Assembly (NCBI RefSeq): GCF_001586275.1 | Contig: NZ_CP014545.1 | Location: forward strand, 496,001-560,000 | Direction: 5' to 3' | Origin: Sphingorhabdus sp. M41 | Lineage (GTDB): Bacteria; Pseudomonadota; Alphaproteobacteria; Sphingomonadales; Sphingomonadaceae | DNA: 64,000 nt | Shown: piece after piece, positions 27,122-36,031 of the stretch | Layout of the letters: each line of letters begins with the position of its first letter | Numbering within the stretch: position 1 is the stretch's first letter | Translations under genes and position numbers: made by a program | Notes under the pieces: model-generated | The model's input: only the letters and a program-made list of their open reading frames with translations | What the model was told of the DNA's origin: nothing | Databases searched by the model: none

Positions 27122-29506
27122 ATGCTGATTTTCTCGCGCCTTTTTGCCGGTCACGACACAAGCCGCATAGCGATGCTGGTTGCCGGGGCATTTTTTATTG
27201 CCGCACTATCGGGAATATTTGTGACCCAAGACAATGGCCGATTGCCCTCAATATGGGCAGCCAATGCCATCCTGTTATCTGGCTTGTTGCTAACCCGTCC
27301 ACGTCAATGGCCGGTCCTGCTCGGCTCAGCGTTGCTGTCAAATGTCGGCGCCAATCTCGTGATCGGAGACGACATAGTGACGGCGTTCCTGTTGTCGGCA
27401 TGCAATATGCTGGAATGTCTGATGGGGGCCAGCCTGCTCAACCATGTTCAGAAAAAGCAGGTGGCGCGGATCAATCGGACATGGCTGGCGCAACTGACCA
27501 TTTTTGGAGCCCTGATACCCTGTGCGATATCCGCATCCTTTGCTTCGCTTCTGGTGTCGGCGACCCCTACCGAATATGCATTTATCTGGTCGATTTATTT
27601 TCCGGCCCATGTTCTGGGCATTCTAACGATCGTGCCACTGATCTATATTTTTGCCAAAGACGGCGGAAAATCCATCTACCGCCATTTGCACCGGGAGCTG
27701 CTGCTTGTGGCATTGATTGCTACTGTGGCTTCCGCGATTATTTTCCTGCAACTCCTGCCGGTCACTTTTCTCATCTTTCCGGTGCTGGCATGGTCGGCTT
27801 TCCGGAGTGGCATACCGGGCGCAGCTTTGGCCATTTTCATTTTCACCTTCGTTGCGACGATCCTTACCATTGAGGGATTCGGTCCGATTGCCCTGATCGA
27901 CGCCAGCGAATATATGCGGATCTTGTTTCTGCAGGCGCTGATCGTCGTCGTCACCTTCTCGACACTGCCGATCGCAACCGTTCTGGAAGGTCGCAAAAAT
28001 GACGCGCTGAATCTGGCCAAAGCAAAAGTGGCGGCAGAAGAGGCTACTGCAAGCAAGGCCCAGTTTCTTGCGAATATGAGCCACGAAATCCGTACACCGA
28101 TGAATGGCATTATCGGATTTGCCGAACTGCTTGCGCGTAGCGAGCTGGATGACAGCCAAAGCCGTCAGGTGGAGATAATCCGGACGTCGTCGGACAGTCT
28201 GCTTTACCTGCTCAACGATATACTTGATATTTCCAAAATCGAAGCCGGCCAGCTCGACATTGCCCGATCACCAGTCCGCATCGCAGACTGTATCTCGGAA
28301 TGTGTTTCGCTTGTCACAACTTTGGCAGAGGCCAAAAATCTGACAATCGACACGGACCTGGATGTCGACAGGCAGCTGTTCATCGAATCGGACAGAATTC
28401 GTATCCGTCAGATATTGCTGAATCTGCTGGGCAACGCCGTGAAGTTTACGGAGCGTGGAACTGTGCGAATTGCCGCGCAAATCGTCGTTCACAAAGACCA
28501 GCCCGTTTTGCAAATTGCGGTTAGCGACACCGGTATCGGTATTCCCGCCCATCGACTGGCGAAGGTATTCGATGAGTTCGAGCAGGCAGATGTTGAAACC
28601 TCGCACAAATATGGTGGAACCGGGCTTGGCCTGGCGATCAGTCGTCAACTGGCCGTCTTGCTGGGTGGGCGGCTATGGCTCGAAAGCAGACAAGAAGAAG
28701 GAACAACGGTGACGTTGGAGCTGCCCGGCACAGCGATGGCGGTTCCCGAGGTGGATCACGACGCGCAAAATTCCGGGGCTGCTGTGGAGAAATTTGGCCA
28801 TTCCTACCATATTCTGGTGGCCGATGATGTGGACATCAATCGTCAAGTTATCGGGGAAATATTGGATGGCCTGGGCGCCCGCACCGATTTTGCAGAAAAT
28901 GGCAAGCAAGCCGTGGCTATGGCACTTTCCTGTGATCTGACCGACGATCCTTATAATTTGATCCTCATGGACAACCGCATGCCCGTGCTTGGCGGGAATG
29001 AAGCAACGCGGAAAATCAGGGAGAACGGCATTGATCCCGGACAATTGCCGATCCTGGCGCTGACCGCCAATGTCTTTGCAGAAGACGTGCAGAAAAATCT
29101 TGATGCGGGGATGCAAGCGGTGCTGTCAAAACCTGTTCGCACCCGTGACCTTCATGCCGCGGTCATCAAATATGCCACTATTCCCAGCAACGATCACGAA
29201 CCCCGTTCCTCCGGGTGGGGCAGCAATGCGGCACCGAAAGCGGATGCCAAAACGCTATATGCAGAACGAAAGCGGCTCGGCGTGCTGGAAATATCACAGT
29301 TGATGGCGCAGAATATACAGGATCGCGAGAATCTCGAAAAGCTGTCGGAAATCGCACATAAATTGGCCGGTTCCGCTGGGTTTTTTGGCGATAGTGAGTT
29401 TGGCCGAATGGCTGCCGACCTGGATCAAAGCGTGCGGTCATCCAAATCAAATATCGATAATACCAAGCTGAAGGAACTAGTGAGAGCGCTGTGCAAGGCC
29501 GCGTGA
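27122..29506 (+). CDS. Hybrid histidine kinase: MASE1 sensor, HisKA, HATPase, receiver and Hpt
   Basis: A 794-residue sensor. Residues 1-290 are a multi-helix membrane sensor with the MASE1 pattern (PSIWAANAILLSGLLL, then about eight helices). HisKA carries H321 in ANMSHEIRTPMNG. The ATPase domain shows NLLGNAVKF, DTGIGIPAHRL and KYGGTGLGLAISRQL. A receiver follows with D617 in LILMDNRMP, and a C-terminal Hpt domain with H746 in IAHKLAGSAGFF. All phosphorelay residues are intact. The start is ATG 27122; a TTG at 27098 is possible. A lone receiver gene follows 71 bases on, a likely relay partner. Confidence 0.92.
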   Translation: MLIFSRLFAGHDTSRIAMLVAGAFFIAALSGIFVTQDNGRLPSIWAANAILLSGLLLTRPRQWPVLLGSALLSNVGANLVIGDDIVTAFLLSACNMLECLMGASLLNHVQKKQVARINRTWLAQLTIFGALIPCAISASFASLLVSATPTEYAFIWSIYFPAHVLGILTIVPLIYIFAKDGGKSIYRHLHRELLLVALIATVASAIIFLQLLPVTFLIFPVLAWSAFRSGIPGAALAIFIFTFVATILTIEGFGPIALIDASEYMRILFLQALIVVVTFSTLPIATVLEGRKNDALNLAKAKVAAEEATASKAQFLANMSHEIRTPMNGIIGFAELLARSELDDSQSRQVEIIRTSSDSLLYLLNDILDISKIEAGQLDIARSPVRIADCISECVSLVTTLAEAKNLTIDTDLDVDRQLFIESDRIRIRQILLNLLGNAVKFTERGTVRIAAQIVVHKDQPVLQIAVSDTGIGIPAHRLAKVFDEFEQADVETSHKYGGTGLGLAISRQLAVLLGGRLWLESRQEEGTTVTLELPGTAMAVPEVDHDAQNSGAAVEKFGHSYHILVADDVDINRQVIGEILDGLGARTDFAENGKQAVAMALSCDLTDDPYNLILMDNRMPVLGGNEATRKIRENGIDPGQLPILALTANVFAEDVQKNLDAGMQAVLSKPVRTRDLHAAVIKYATIPSNDHEPRSSGWGSNAAPKADAKTLYAERKRLGVLEISQLMAQNIQDRENLEKLSEIAHKLAGSAGFFGDSEFGRMAADLDQSVRSSKSNIDNTKLKELVRALCKAA

Positions 29507-29577
29507 TCGTCGTCTGAAGAACCGGGTAAAGTTGTTAACCAGTCTCTGCTAGACAGATAGTTTGAGGAGAATTTTTG

Positions 29578-29988
29578 ATGGCGCGAATAATATATGCAGA
29601 AGATGATGAGTTGGTCGGCGAGGTCGTTCGTGACACGCTGATGGATGCCGGTCATGCTGTCGGTGTGATCGGTGATGGTGTTACCGCACTCCAAGTCGCC
29701 AAGATCAAAAATCCCGATTTGATCATTCTTGATTGCAGTATGCCGAGAATGGGCGGGGTAGAAGTTCTGCGCCGGATTCGCAATCATCAGGAACTTTTCT
29801 CCACGCCGGTATTGATGCTGACCGGGCGATCATCCGCAGCCGATGAACAAATTGCGTTCGATGCGGGCGCCACGGAATATTTGAAGAAACCCTTTGATCG
29901 CGACGAACTGGTGTTCATCATCGAAAATATGCTGGACGATGCTGAAAGGCGCAGGGGAACGAAAAAGCTGCCGATGCGATACGTCTGA
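29578..29988 (+). CDS. Single-domain response regulator (CheY-like)
   Basis: A 136-residue receiver with no output domain. The acidic pocket is D9/D10 (AEDDELV), the phosphoacceptor D52 (LIILDCSMPRMGG), the switch threonine T82 and the lysine in YLKKPFD (K103/K104). The start ATG 29578 has GAGGAGA upstream. Its position after a hybrid kinase with its own Hpt suggests it accepts phosphate from that kinase or feeds back on it. Confidence 0.92.
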   Translation: MARIIYAEDDELVGEVVRDTLMDAGHAVGVIGDGVTALQVAKIKNPDLIILDCSMPRMGGVEVLRRIRNHQELFSTPVLMLTGRSSAADEQIAFDAGATEYLKKPFDRDELVFIIENMLDDAERRRGTKKLPMRYV

Positions 29989-30165
29989 TCCTGCGATCAC
30001 GGCATAACGCAAGCCAACGCAATTCCTGATCCGAAAACAACCGCTAATAAGCCTGGCGACGATCACCATCGACCTAGCCATATCAACTAGACCATCTTCG
30101 CCACCTTCGGCTTCCCCCTCCCTGTCCAGAAGGCCCTGCCGGTCGGTTTCAATATCGTCGCTTCG

Positions 30166-30732
30166 TCAGCTTTCCAGCTCGATATCCCAATATAACCAGT
30201 CATGCCACGTATCGTGCAGGAAATTGGGCGGGAAAGCCCGGCCATGTTCCTGCAGATGCCAGCTGGTCGGCTTGATCGGACGATTGGCGAGCTGCATATG
30301 CGCTTCCTTGGGCGTCCGGCCGCCTTTCTTGAGGTTGCAGGGAAGGCAGGCAGTGGCGACATTTTCCCAAGTCGTGCGGCCCTTCTGTCGGCGCGGAATG
30401 ACATGGTCAAAGGTCAGATTGTCGGGTGACCCGCAATATTGGCATTCAAACTTGTCGCGCAGAAACAGGTTGAAACGGGTGAAGGCCGGATATTCGGAAG
30501 GTTTGATATATTTCTTCAGCGCAATCACTGACGGGATTTTCATGTCGAGATTGGGGCTGTGCACTTCGCGCTCATAGCTGGATATGATGTCGACCCGGTC
30601 GAGAAACACGGCCTTGATTGCGGTTTGCCAGGGCCACAGGCTGAGCGGATAATAAGACAGGGGCGTATAGTCTGCGTTGAGGACGAGCGAGGGGCAGCTT
30701 TCCGGATGCCTTTGCAGGTCGGGGTGATACAT
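30166..30732 (-). CDS. HNH endonuclease family protein
   Basis: A 188-residue protein with an HNH domain at about residues 95-145: zinc pair C-Q-Y-C (ECQYCG), the motif DHVIPRRQKGRTTWENV with catalytic D-H, and the second zinc pair in CLPCNLKKGG. The N-terminal SLVLNADYTPLSYYPLSLW is typical of a widespread family found as single chromosomal genes. A DNA-repair or nuclease role is inferred; no restriction or phage partner is near. The 177 bases between it and the receiver gene hold nothing I recognise. Confidence 0.88.
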   Translation of the reverse strand: MYHPDLQRHPESCPSLVLNADYTPLSYYPLSLWPWQTAIKAVFLDRVDIISSYEREVHSPNLDMKIPSVIALKKYIKPSEYPAFTRFNLFLRDKFECQYCGSPDNLTFDHVIPRRQKGRTTWENVATACLPCNLKKGGRTPKEAHMQLANRPIKPTSWHLQEHGRAFPPNFLHDTWHDWLYWDIELES

Positions 30733-30819
30733 AAGCGCTTGTCTCCCTTGTCCTTTACTGTCTGCTCTTTATGCCTAAGAACATGACATGACTATTACAC
30801 AGAGAACATTATCCGGCTT

Positions 30820-31704
30820 ATGACGTCAAGTGGGCAAATGAATCGACATATTGTGGTGCGTTTTGCCCCGAGCCCCAACGGATTGTTGCATTTGGGTCAC
30901 GCCTATGCCGCGATGGTGGCGCATGATTTTGCCCGGGCGCGGGGTGGCGAGTTTCTGCTCCGGATCGAGGATATCGACAGCGGCCGCAGCCGTCCCGAAT
31001 TTGTCACCGCAATACTGGACGACCTGCGCTGGCTGGGTCTGGAATGGGACAGGGAGGTGATTTTCCAGTCCGAACGGCTGGACAGCTATGCCGCTGCCGC
31101 CGACCGGCTGAAGGCGATGGAGCTGCTATATCCCTGTTTCTGCACCCGATCGGACATGCGGCAATTGCAGGAAGATGGCCCGCAGCCGGAAGGGCCGGAC
31201 GGTCCGATCTATGCCGGAACATGCCGGCATCTCGACCCGGATCTGGCCAGGAAACGGGCGGCAGCAGAGCCGCACAGCTGGCGGCTTGATGTGGCGAAGG
31301 CGGCGGCGATTGCCGGCCCGCTGCGATGGAGAGATGAACGGCACGGCGAGCAATTGAACCATCCCGAGCGGCTTGGCGATGTTATCCTTGTGCCAAAGGA
31401 TATGCCGGTGGCCTATCATCTCGCCGTGACGGTCGACGATGCCCGCGACGGGATTACCCATGTCGTGCGCGGGGATGATCTGTTCGCTTCCACCGATATT
31501 CATCGGTTGCTGCAGGCGCTGCTGGTCCTGCCGACGCCGACCTATTTTCATCATCCGCTTCTGCTCGATGAGACCGGCGGAAAACTGTCCAAGAGCCGGG
31601 ATTCTGCCTCTTTGTCCGTATTGCGCCTGGCCGGTCAAAGCGGGCAAAAGCTGCTGCAAGATTTCCGGCAGGGCATCTTCCCTGTTGGAATCTCCCTTTC
31701 CTAA
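30820..31704 (+). CDS. gluQ: Glutamyl-Q tRNA(Asp) synthetase
   Basis: A 294-residue paralogue of the GluRS catalytic domain that attaches glutamate to the queuosine base of tRNA(Asp). The class I signatures are HLGH (residues 24-27, in SPNGLLHLGHAY) and KLSKS (in ETGGKLSKSRDS). Zinc-site cysteines are in PCFCTR and YAGTCR. It lacks the anticodon-binding domain, which marks it as GluQ-RS. MTSSGQ at 30820 or MNRHIV at 30838 may be the start; neither has a clear ribosome site. queF, which supplies the queuosine precursor, is 16 kb away. Confidence 0.93.
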   Translation: MTSSGQMNRHIVVRFAPSPNGLLHLGHAYAAMVAHDFARARGGEFLLRIEDIDSGRSRPEFVTAILDDLRWLGLEWDREVIFQSERLDSYAAAADRLKAMELLYPCFCTRSDMRQLQEDGPQPEGPDGPIYAGTCRHLDPDLARKRAAAEPHSWRLDVAKAAAIAGPLRWRDERHGEQLNHPERLGDVILVPKDMPVAYHLAVTVDDARDGITHVVRGDDLFASTDIHRLLQALLVLPTPTYFHHPLLLDETGGKLSKSRDSASLSVLRLAGQSGQKLLQDFRQGIFPVGISLS

Positions 31705-31719
31705 GCTTAAGGTGACCAT

Positions 31720-31950
31720 ATGAGCTATATTTTGATATTGATGATCGTCGCAGCCGCAGGCGCTGTCATTTATGCACTCGTACGCGGGCTGATCGCCTTC
31801 GCCAATATGAAGCCGGGTGACGTCGATGCCGACGGCATCACCGCGTCGCACAAGAAGCAGAATGAAATGATGTTTGCCCGCGTCAAATATCAGGCGATCG
31901 CGATCATCCTGGTGGTGATATTACTGGCTGTGGCGGGTGGCCAGAGCTAG
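31720..31950 (+). CDS. HIG1-domain two-helix membrane protein
   Basis: A 76-residue protein with two hydrophobic helices (ILILMIVAAAGAVIYALVRG and YQAIAIILVVILLAVAGG) joined by a loop with KKQNEMMFARVKYQ, the HIG1 pattern. Family members associate with respiratory complex IV; in bacteria the role is not settled. It lies 15 bases after gluQ and 11 before the adenosyltransferase, so it is in the same transcript. Confidence 0.88.
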   Translation: MSYILILMIVAAAGAVIYALVRGLIAFANMKPGDVDADGITASHKKQNEMMFARVKYQAIAIILVVILLAVAGGQS

Positions 31951-31961
31951 GCCGCTAACCG

Positions 31962-32540
31962 ATGGTAAAGCTAAACAAGATATATACCAAAACCGGCGAT
32001 GACGGTACGACCGGGCTCGTCGACGGATCGCGGATTGCCAAGAATGATCCGCGCATGGCGGCGATTGGTGATGTAGACGAACTGAACAGCGCGCTTGGTG
32101 TAGCGATTTGCGAAATTGGCGATGATGCGCTGGTTCAGCAATTGCGGATCATCCAGAACGATCTGTTCGATCTCGGCGCGGATCTCGCGACCCCGGCAGC
32201 CGACGGAGACGATTTCACCCCCTCGGACATGATCCTTCGGATCGTGCCTTCGCAGGTGGAGCGGCTGGAAAAAGCAATCGACGCAGCCACTGCTGAGCTT
32301 GATCCGCTGACCAGTTTCATTCTGCCTGGCGGCTCGAAAGCCGCTGCTGCCATCCATCTGGTTCGTGCCGTTGCCAGACGGACCGAGCGGACTTGTGTTG
32401 CCGCTGGCAGAGACATGTCGATCAACCCGCAGGCGCTGGCCTATGTCAATCGTCTCTCGGACTATCTGTTCGTACTCGGACGGGCGCTCAATAACGGCGG
32501 CGCGGACGATATTTTATGGGTGCCGGGGGCATCTCGCTAG
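31962..32540 (+). CDS. Cob(I)alamin adenosyltransferase, PduO type
   Basis: A 192-residue enzyme that adenosylates cob(I)alamin to coenzyme B12. Signature motifs: KIYTKTGDDGTTGLVDG at the N-terminus (ATP loop), DELNSALG, and the C-terminal VARRTERTC and NRLSDYLFVLGRALN. No cob genes are near. It probably ends the gluQ transcript; a GAAA-loop hairpin (GGCGC/GCGCC, 32541-32554) follows its stop directly but lacks a T run. Confidence 0.93.
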   Translation: MVKLNKIYTKTGDDGTTGLVDGSRIAKNDPRMAAIGDVDELNSALGVAICEIGDDALVQQLRIIQNDLFDLGADLATPAADGDDFTPSDMILRIVPSQVERLEKAIDAATAELDPLTSFILPGGSKAAAAIHLVRAVARRTERTCVAAGRDMSINPQALAYVNRLSDYLFVLGRALNNGGADDILWVPGASR

Positions 32541-32559
32541 GGCGCGAAAGCGCCGTGCA

Positions 32560-32595
32560 TTGCAAATATTTGCAACCAACTGCCGCAAATATGCG
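32560..32595. promoter_or_regulatory. Paired GCAAATAT palindromes upstream of egtB
   Basis: TTGCAAATATTTGCAA at 32560-32575 is a perfect 16-base palindrome. A second site, CGCAAATATGCG at 32584-32595, repeats the GCAAATAT core on the same face, 22 bases downstream centre to centre, ending four bases before a -35-like element. This is the arrangement expected of a tandem operator or activator site controlling egtB-egtD. The regulator is unknown. Confidence 0.6.
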
Positions 32596-32598
32596 TTG

Positions 32599-32626
32599 TT
32601 GACCTAATCATTGTTCGCTCTATGTT
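32599..32626 (+). promoter_or_regulatory. Sigma-70-like promoter of egtB
   Basis: TTGACC (32599-32604) and TATGTT (32621-32626) are separated by 16 bases. Transcription would then start near 32633, downstream of the only canonical in-frame start codon (TTG 32611), which makes the egtB start uncertain. Confidence 0.5.
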
Positions 32627-33882
32627 CTGAAAAAATCGTAGCCACCGGAGTAGGATTAATCGCTAGCCAACCGCAACGCCCGTGTCCGCCTTCGTTCGAC
32701 GCAGAAAATCTTTCCCGATCAAGTGCCCTGCTGGATCGTTTTCGGGACGTCAGGCGCCATTCGGTTCGTCTCGCCGAAGGCTTGAGCGATGCCGATGCGA
32801 CCGCGCAATCGATGGATGATGCTTCACCGACGAAATGGCATCTGGCGCACATCAGCTGGTTTTTTGAAACCTTCCTGCTGCGCGATCATGTCGCAGGTTA
32901 TCAGCTGTTTGATGATGCTTTTCCCTATCTGTTCAACAGCTATTACGAAGCCGAAGGCGCACGGCATGCTCGCCCGGAGCGAGGTTTGCTGACCCGTCCG
33001 TCACTGGCAGAAGTGATCGATTATCGCACCCATGTCGACAGCGCGATGGTGGAGGCTATGGAGGGATTCTCCGAAGAATTGCTCGATCTGGTCGAACTCG
33101 GTTTGAATCATGAACAGCAGCATCAGGAATTGCTGCTTACGGATATTCTTCACCTCTTCTCCCGCAATCCCTTGAAGCCCGCCTATTCCAGCATGGCTCC
33201 TGTCTCTGCATCCGAGCCCGGACCATTGCAATGGATCGAGGGCAGGACCGGCATCCAGCAGATCGGACATGATGGTCAGGGCTTCGCCTTTGATTGCGAA
33301 GGTCCGCGCCACGACGTGCTGCTGCATCCGCATGCGATCGCCGATCGTCCGGTCACCAACGGCGAGTGGCTCGAGTTCATTGAGGATGGGGGTTATCGCG
33401 AAGCCCGCCACTGGCTGTCCGACGGCTGGGCCTGGGTGCAACAGGAAGGAATCGACGCGCCGCTTTACTGGAACCGGATATCTGATCCGGAATGGGCTGA
33501 GTTCGGACTGTGCGGCAATCAAAGTCTCGACCAGTTCGCACCCGTGAAGCATGTCAGCCATTATGAAGCGGATGCCTATGCCACTTGGGCGGGGGCACGC
33601 CTGCCGACCGAAGCCGAATGGGAGGTGGCAGCGAACAATGGCCTACCCAATAGCGGCGCCGTCTGGGAATGGACCGGCAGCGCCTATCTGCCCTATCCCG
33701 GTTTCAAGCCTGCCGATGGCGCGGTTGGTGAATATAATGGCAAGTTCATGTCGGGCCAGTCTGTCCTGAAGGGCGGCAGCACCGCCACAGCGCCGAACCA
33801 TATCCGGCCCAGTTACCGGAATTTCTTCTATCCCCACCAGCGCTGGCAGTTCTGCGGACTGCGGCTTGCAAAAGACCTTTGA
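32611..33882 (+). CDS. egtB: Ergothioneine biosynthesis protein EgtB (sulfoxide synthase)
   Basis: Non-haem iron enzyme that joins a thiol donor to trimethylhistidine (hercynine). The DinB-like N-terminal half holds the iron-binding histidines: H in PTKWHLAHISWFFE and the HEQQHQE motif (H-x3-H-x-E). The C-terminal half is an FGE-sulfatase domain (RLPTEAEWEVAANNG, GAVWEWTGS, RPSYRNFFYPHQRWQFCGLRLA). Starting at TTG 32611 gives 423 residues. No ATG occurs before the conserved ALLDRFRDVRRHS. The only good ribosome site (GGAG, 32647-32650) stands eight bases before an in-frame ATC at 32659, so a non-standard start is possible. egtD follows after 18 bases. Confidence 0.92.
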   Translation: MFALCSEKIVATGVGLIASQPQRPCPPSFDAENLSRSSALLDRFRDVRRHSVRLAEGLSDADATAQSMDDASPTKWHLAHISWFFETFLLRDHVAGYQLFDDAFPYLFNSYYEAEGARHARPERGLLTRPSLAEVIDYRTHVDSAMVEAMEGFSEELLDLVELGLNHEQQHQELLLTDILHLFSRNPLKPAYSSMAPVSASEPGPLQWIEGRTGIQQIGHDGQGFAFDCEGPRHDVLLHPHAIADRPVTNGEWLEFIEDGGYREARHWLSDGWAWVQQEGIDAPLYWNRISDPEWAEFGLCGNQSLDQFAPVKHVSHYEADAYATWAGARLPTEAEWEVAANNGLPNSGAVWEWTGSAYLPYPGFKPADGAVGEYNGKFMSGQSVLKGGSTATAPNHIRPSYRNFFYPHQRWQFCGLRLAKDL

Positions 33883-33900
33883 CGTAAAGGATTATCCCCC

Positions 33901-34860
33901 ATGGACATGACCACTTCGCTCGTCGATCATAGCTTTCGCAAGGACGTCAGGCGCTGCTTTGAACAGCAGACTTATGCGATTCCGGCACGCTGGCTTTATG
34001 ATCGCCGCGGATCGGAATTGTTCGAGGAAATCACAGAGCTTCCGGAATATTACCCGACGCGCACGGAGACACAGTTGCTCAAGGCAAACGGGCCTGCCTT
34101 TGCAGCATCAGTGGGACCGAACCGGGCGGTGATTGAATTTGGTTCCGGCAGTTCGGTCAAGACCCCGCATCTGCTGAAAGCAATCGATCCCGCGGCTTAC
34201 GTACCGATCGATATTTCCGGGGAGTTTCTCGAACATAGCGCATCGCTGCTGCAGGCCGAATTTCCAGACCTGCCGATATATCCGGTCGAGGCCGATTTCA
34301 TGAAGCGGGTGGCGCTGCCCGAAGCCGTCGCGGACATGCCGAAACTGGGCTTCTTTCCCGGCTCGACCATTGGCAACATGATTGCCCGGACCTCGGTCGA
34401 CCTGCTGCGCTTCATGCGGGAAACTTTGGGTGAAGGCGCTCAGCTTCTGATCGGTATTGACCGGATCAAGGATATTCAGACACTGATTGACGCCTATGAT
34501 GATGCTGCCGGCGTGACGGCGCAATTCTCGCTGAATCTGCTCCACCGGATCAACCGCGAACTGGACGGCGATATACCCTGCGATAAATTCCGGCATGTGG
34601 CTGTCTGGAACGACCTTTATGCAAGGGTTGAAATCTATCTGGAAGCGCAGGCCGATGTACGCTTCTCGATCGACGGACATGTCCATGAAATGGTTCAGGG
34701 CCAGAAAATCCATATCGAGAACAGCCATAAATATGGCCTGCGCGATGCCCGGCTGATGCTGCGGGCTGGCGGCTGGACGCCGTTGCACGAATGGAGCGAC
34801 GAGCAGGACCATTTCACGCTAATGCTGGTAGAAGCCCACCCGCTCAAATATGCACCCTAG
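33901..34860 (+). CDS. egtD: L-histidine N-alpha-methyltransferase EgtD
   Basis: A 319-residue SAM-dependent enzyme that trimethylates histidine to hercynine, the substrate for EgtB. Motifs: YDRRGSELFEEITELPEYYPTR is the N-terminal family hallmark (here cited in part), VIEFGSGSSVKTPHL is the SAM loop, and YVPIDISGEFL follows. With egtB it makes a complete two-gene pathway. No EgtC or EgtA is near, so the thiol donor (cysteine or glutamylcysteine) is not determined here. Confidence 0.94.
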   Translation: MDMTTSLVDHSFRKDVRRCFEQQTYAIPARWLYDRRGSELFEEITELPEYYPTRTETQLLKANGPAFAASVGPNRAVIEFGSGSSVKTPHLLKAIDPAAYVPIDISGEFLEHSASLLQAEFPDLPIYPVEADFMKRVALPEAVADMPKLGFFPGSTIGNMIARTSVDLLRFMRETLGEGAQLLIGIDRIKDIQTLIDAYDDAAGVTAQFSLNLLHRINRELDGDIPCDKFRHVAVWNDLYARVEIYLEAQADVRFSIDGHVHEMVQGQKIHIENSHKYGLRDARLMLRAGGWTPLHEWSDEQDHFTLMLVEAHPLKYAP

Positions 34861-34863
34861 CGC

Positions 34864-35955
34864 CTATTTTGCTGGCGATGCTGCATTTTCAAGCTTGCGA
34901 TATTTTGCCCGCCAGACGGTGATCCATTCATAGGCTCCGCGGCACTCATCCATCGCACTGGCATCGGTCATGCGGAATCTCTCTCCGTCCCAGACATAGC
35001 TTTCGGCGCTACCGCAATCGCCAAGTCCTCGGCCCTTGCCATAGCTGCTGAGCGTTTGCTCCCGTTCGTCCCAGCCGGCGTTAACCAGCAGAGGCTGACT
35101 GCCTTCGCCGCCCCATTTCGGCTGGCGATCAAATTCGGCCGGTTTAAACGTCCACCCCTCAGGACCATCTTTACGATGTTCTCCGATATAGGGCGCGCTG
35201 GAGAAATTATAGGCGCCCGAGCCACAGGATATCAGCACCAGTGCCCGGTATAAATCACCGCGTCTGCCGAGCGGATAGGCTTGATCTTCGACCAGGCCAT
35301 AGCGCTCATCCTTGCACTTTGAATCTTCAGCCAGAGCGACCAGGGCATCGGCTTCGGGGACCAGACTTGCGCTCTCCCATTGGTCTACAATGATCATTGG
35401 CACTTCGACATTTTCGGGTTTAAATGTTCGCGAACCACGGGAAACCAGCGCGGTGTCGGTACCGGCACGCCTTTGCTTCTCGTCAATATAGCGTAAAGCG
35501 GCTGACGAACCGGCGAGCGAAGCGCGGGTGAGGTTTTCACCTTTGGGACCCTTTATGACCACAAGCTTCCCTTTGATGATCGCCTGCGCAACCTTCCGGG
35601 CATCCTGGCCAACAATCTCGATCGGATAGTCGCCCTGAACTATCGGACCGGTATCGACCAAATCGCCATCGATCATCATCCGGTAGCGGTCCATGCCCTT
35701 GGCTTCGAACTGGACGCGAATCTTGAAAATATCATCGCTCCGTGCTGACCGAACGATCGAAATTGGGCCACCCCAGTCATCAAAACCGGCGCCACCCTCT
35801 TCCGACATCAGCGAAACGGCCTGGCAATTGCCGCCATTGTCGCAGCCTGCGGTCCAATCCTTGAAGGTTCGGATTTCTCCAAGCTGCGGAACCGGTAGAG
35901 CGGTGGCAGCGACGGCTGTCGCCAATATTGCGGCAATGAAACTGATAGGGGACAT
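34864..35955 (-). CDS. DUF1176 exported protein
   Basis: A 363-residue secreted protein of the DUF1176 family. The signal peptide is FIAAILATAVAATALP. The family pattern includes FKDWTAGCDNGGNC (a probable disulfide), MIIVDQWESASLVPEA and a C-terminal CRGAYEWITVWRAKYR. Cysteines recur in CKDERYG, ISCGSGAY and GLGDCGSAE. The role is unknown. It converges on egtD with three bases between. Confidence 0.83.
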   Translation of the reverse strand: MSPISFIAAILATAVAATALPVPQLGEIRTFKDWTAGCDNGGNCQAVSLMSEEGGAGFDDWGGPISIVRSARSDDIFKIRVQFEAKGMDRYRMMIDGDLVDTGPIVQGDYPIEIVGQDARKVAQAIIKGKLVVIKGPKGENLTRASLAGSSAALRYIDEKQRRAGTDTALVSRGSRTFKPENVEVPMIIVDQWESASLVPEADALVALAEDSKCKDERYGLVEDQAYPLGRRGDLYRALVLISCGSGAYNFSSAPYIGEHRKDGPEGWTFKPAEFDRQPKWGGEGSQPLLVNAGWDEREQTLSSYGKGRGLGDCGSAESYVWDGERFRMTDASAMDECRGAYEWITVWRAKYRKLENAASPAK

Positions 35956-36031
35956 AATTGCAATCTAGCCAGTTTGACCGACAATCGCTAGTGACTTGTT
36001 CAACCATCAAGAATAGCTCGAAAGGCAGGAA

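Noticed and set aside
29989-30165. Possible gene remnant between the receiver and HNH genes
   Set aside because: A short minus-strand reading ends in a basic tail but has no start, motif or ribosome site.
32541-32554. GAAA-loop hairpin after the cobalamin adenosyltransferase as a terminator
   Set aside because: The stem is only five base pairs and no T run follows, so intrinsic termination is not supported.
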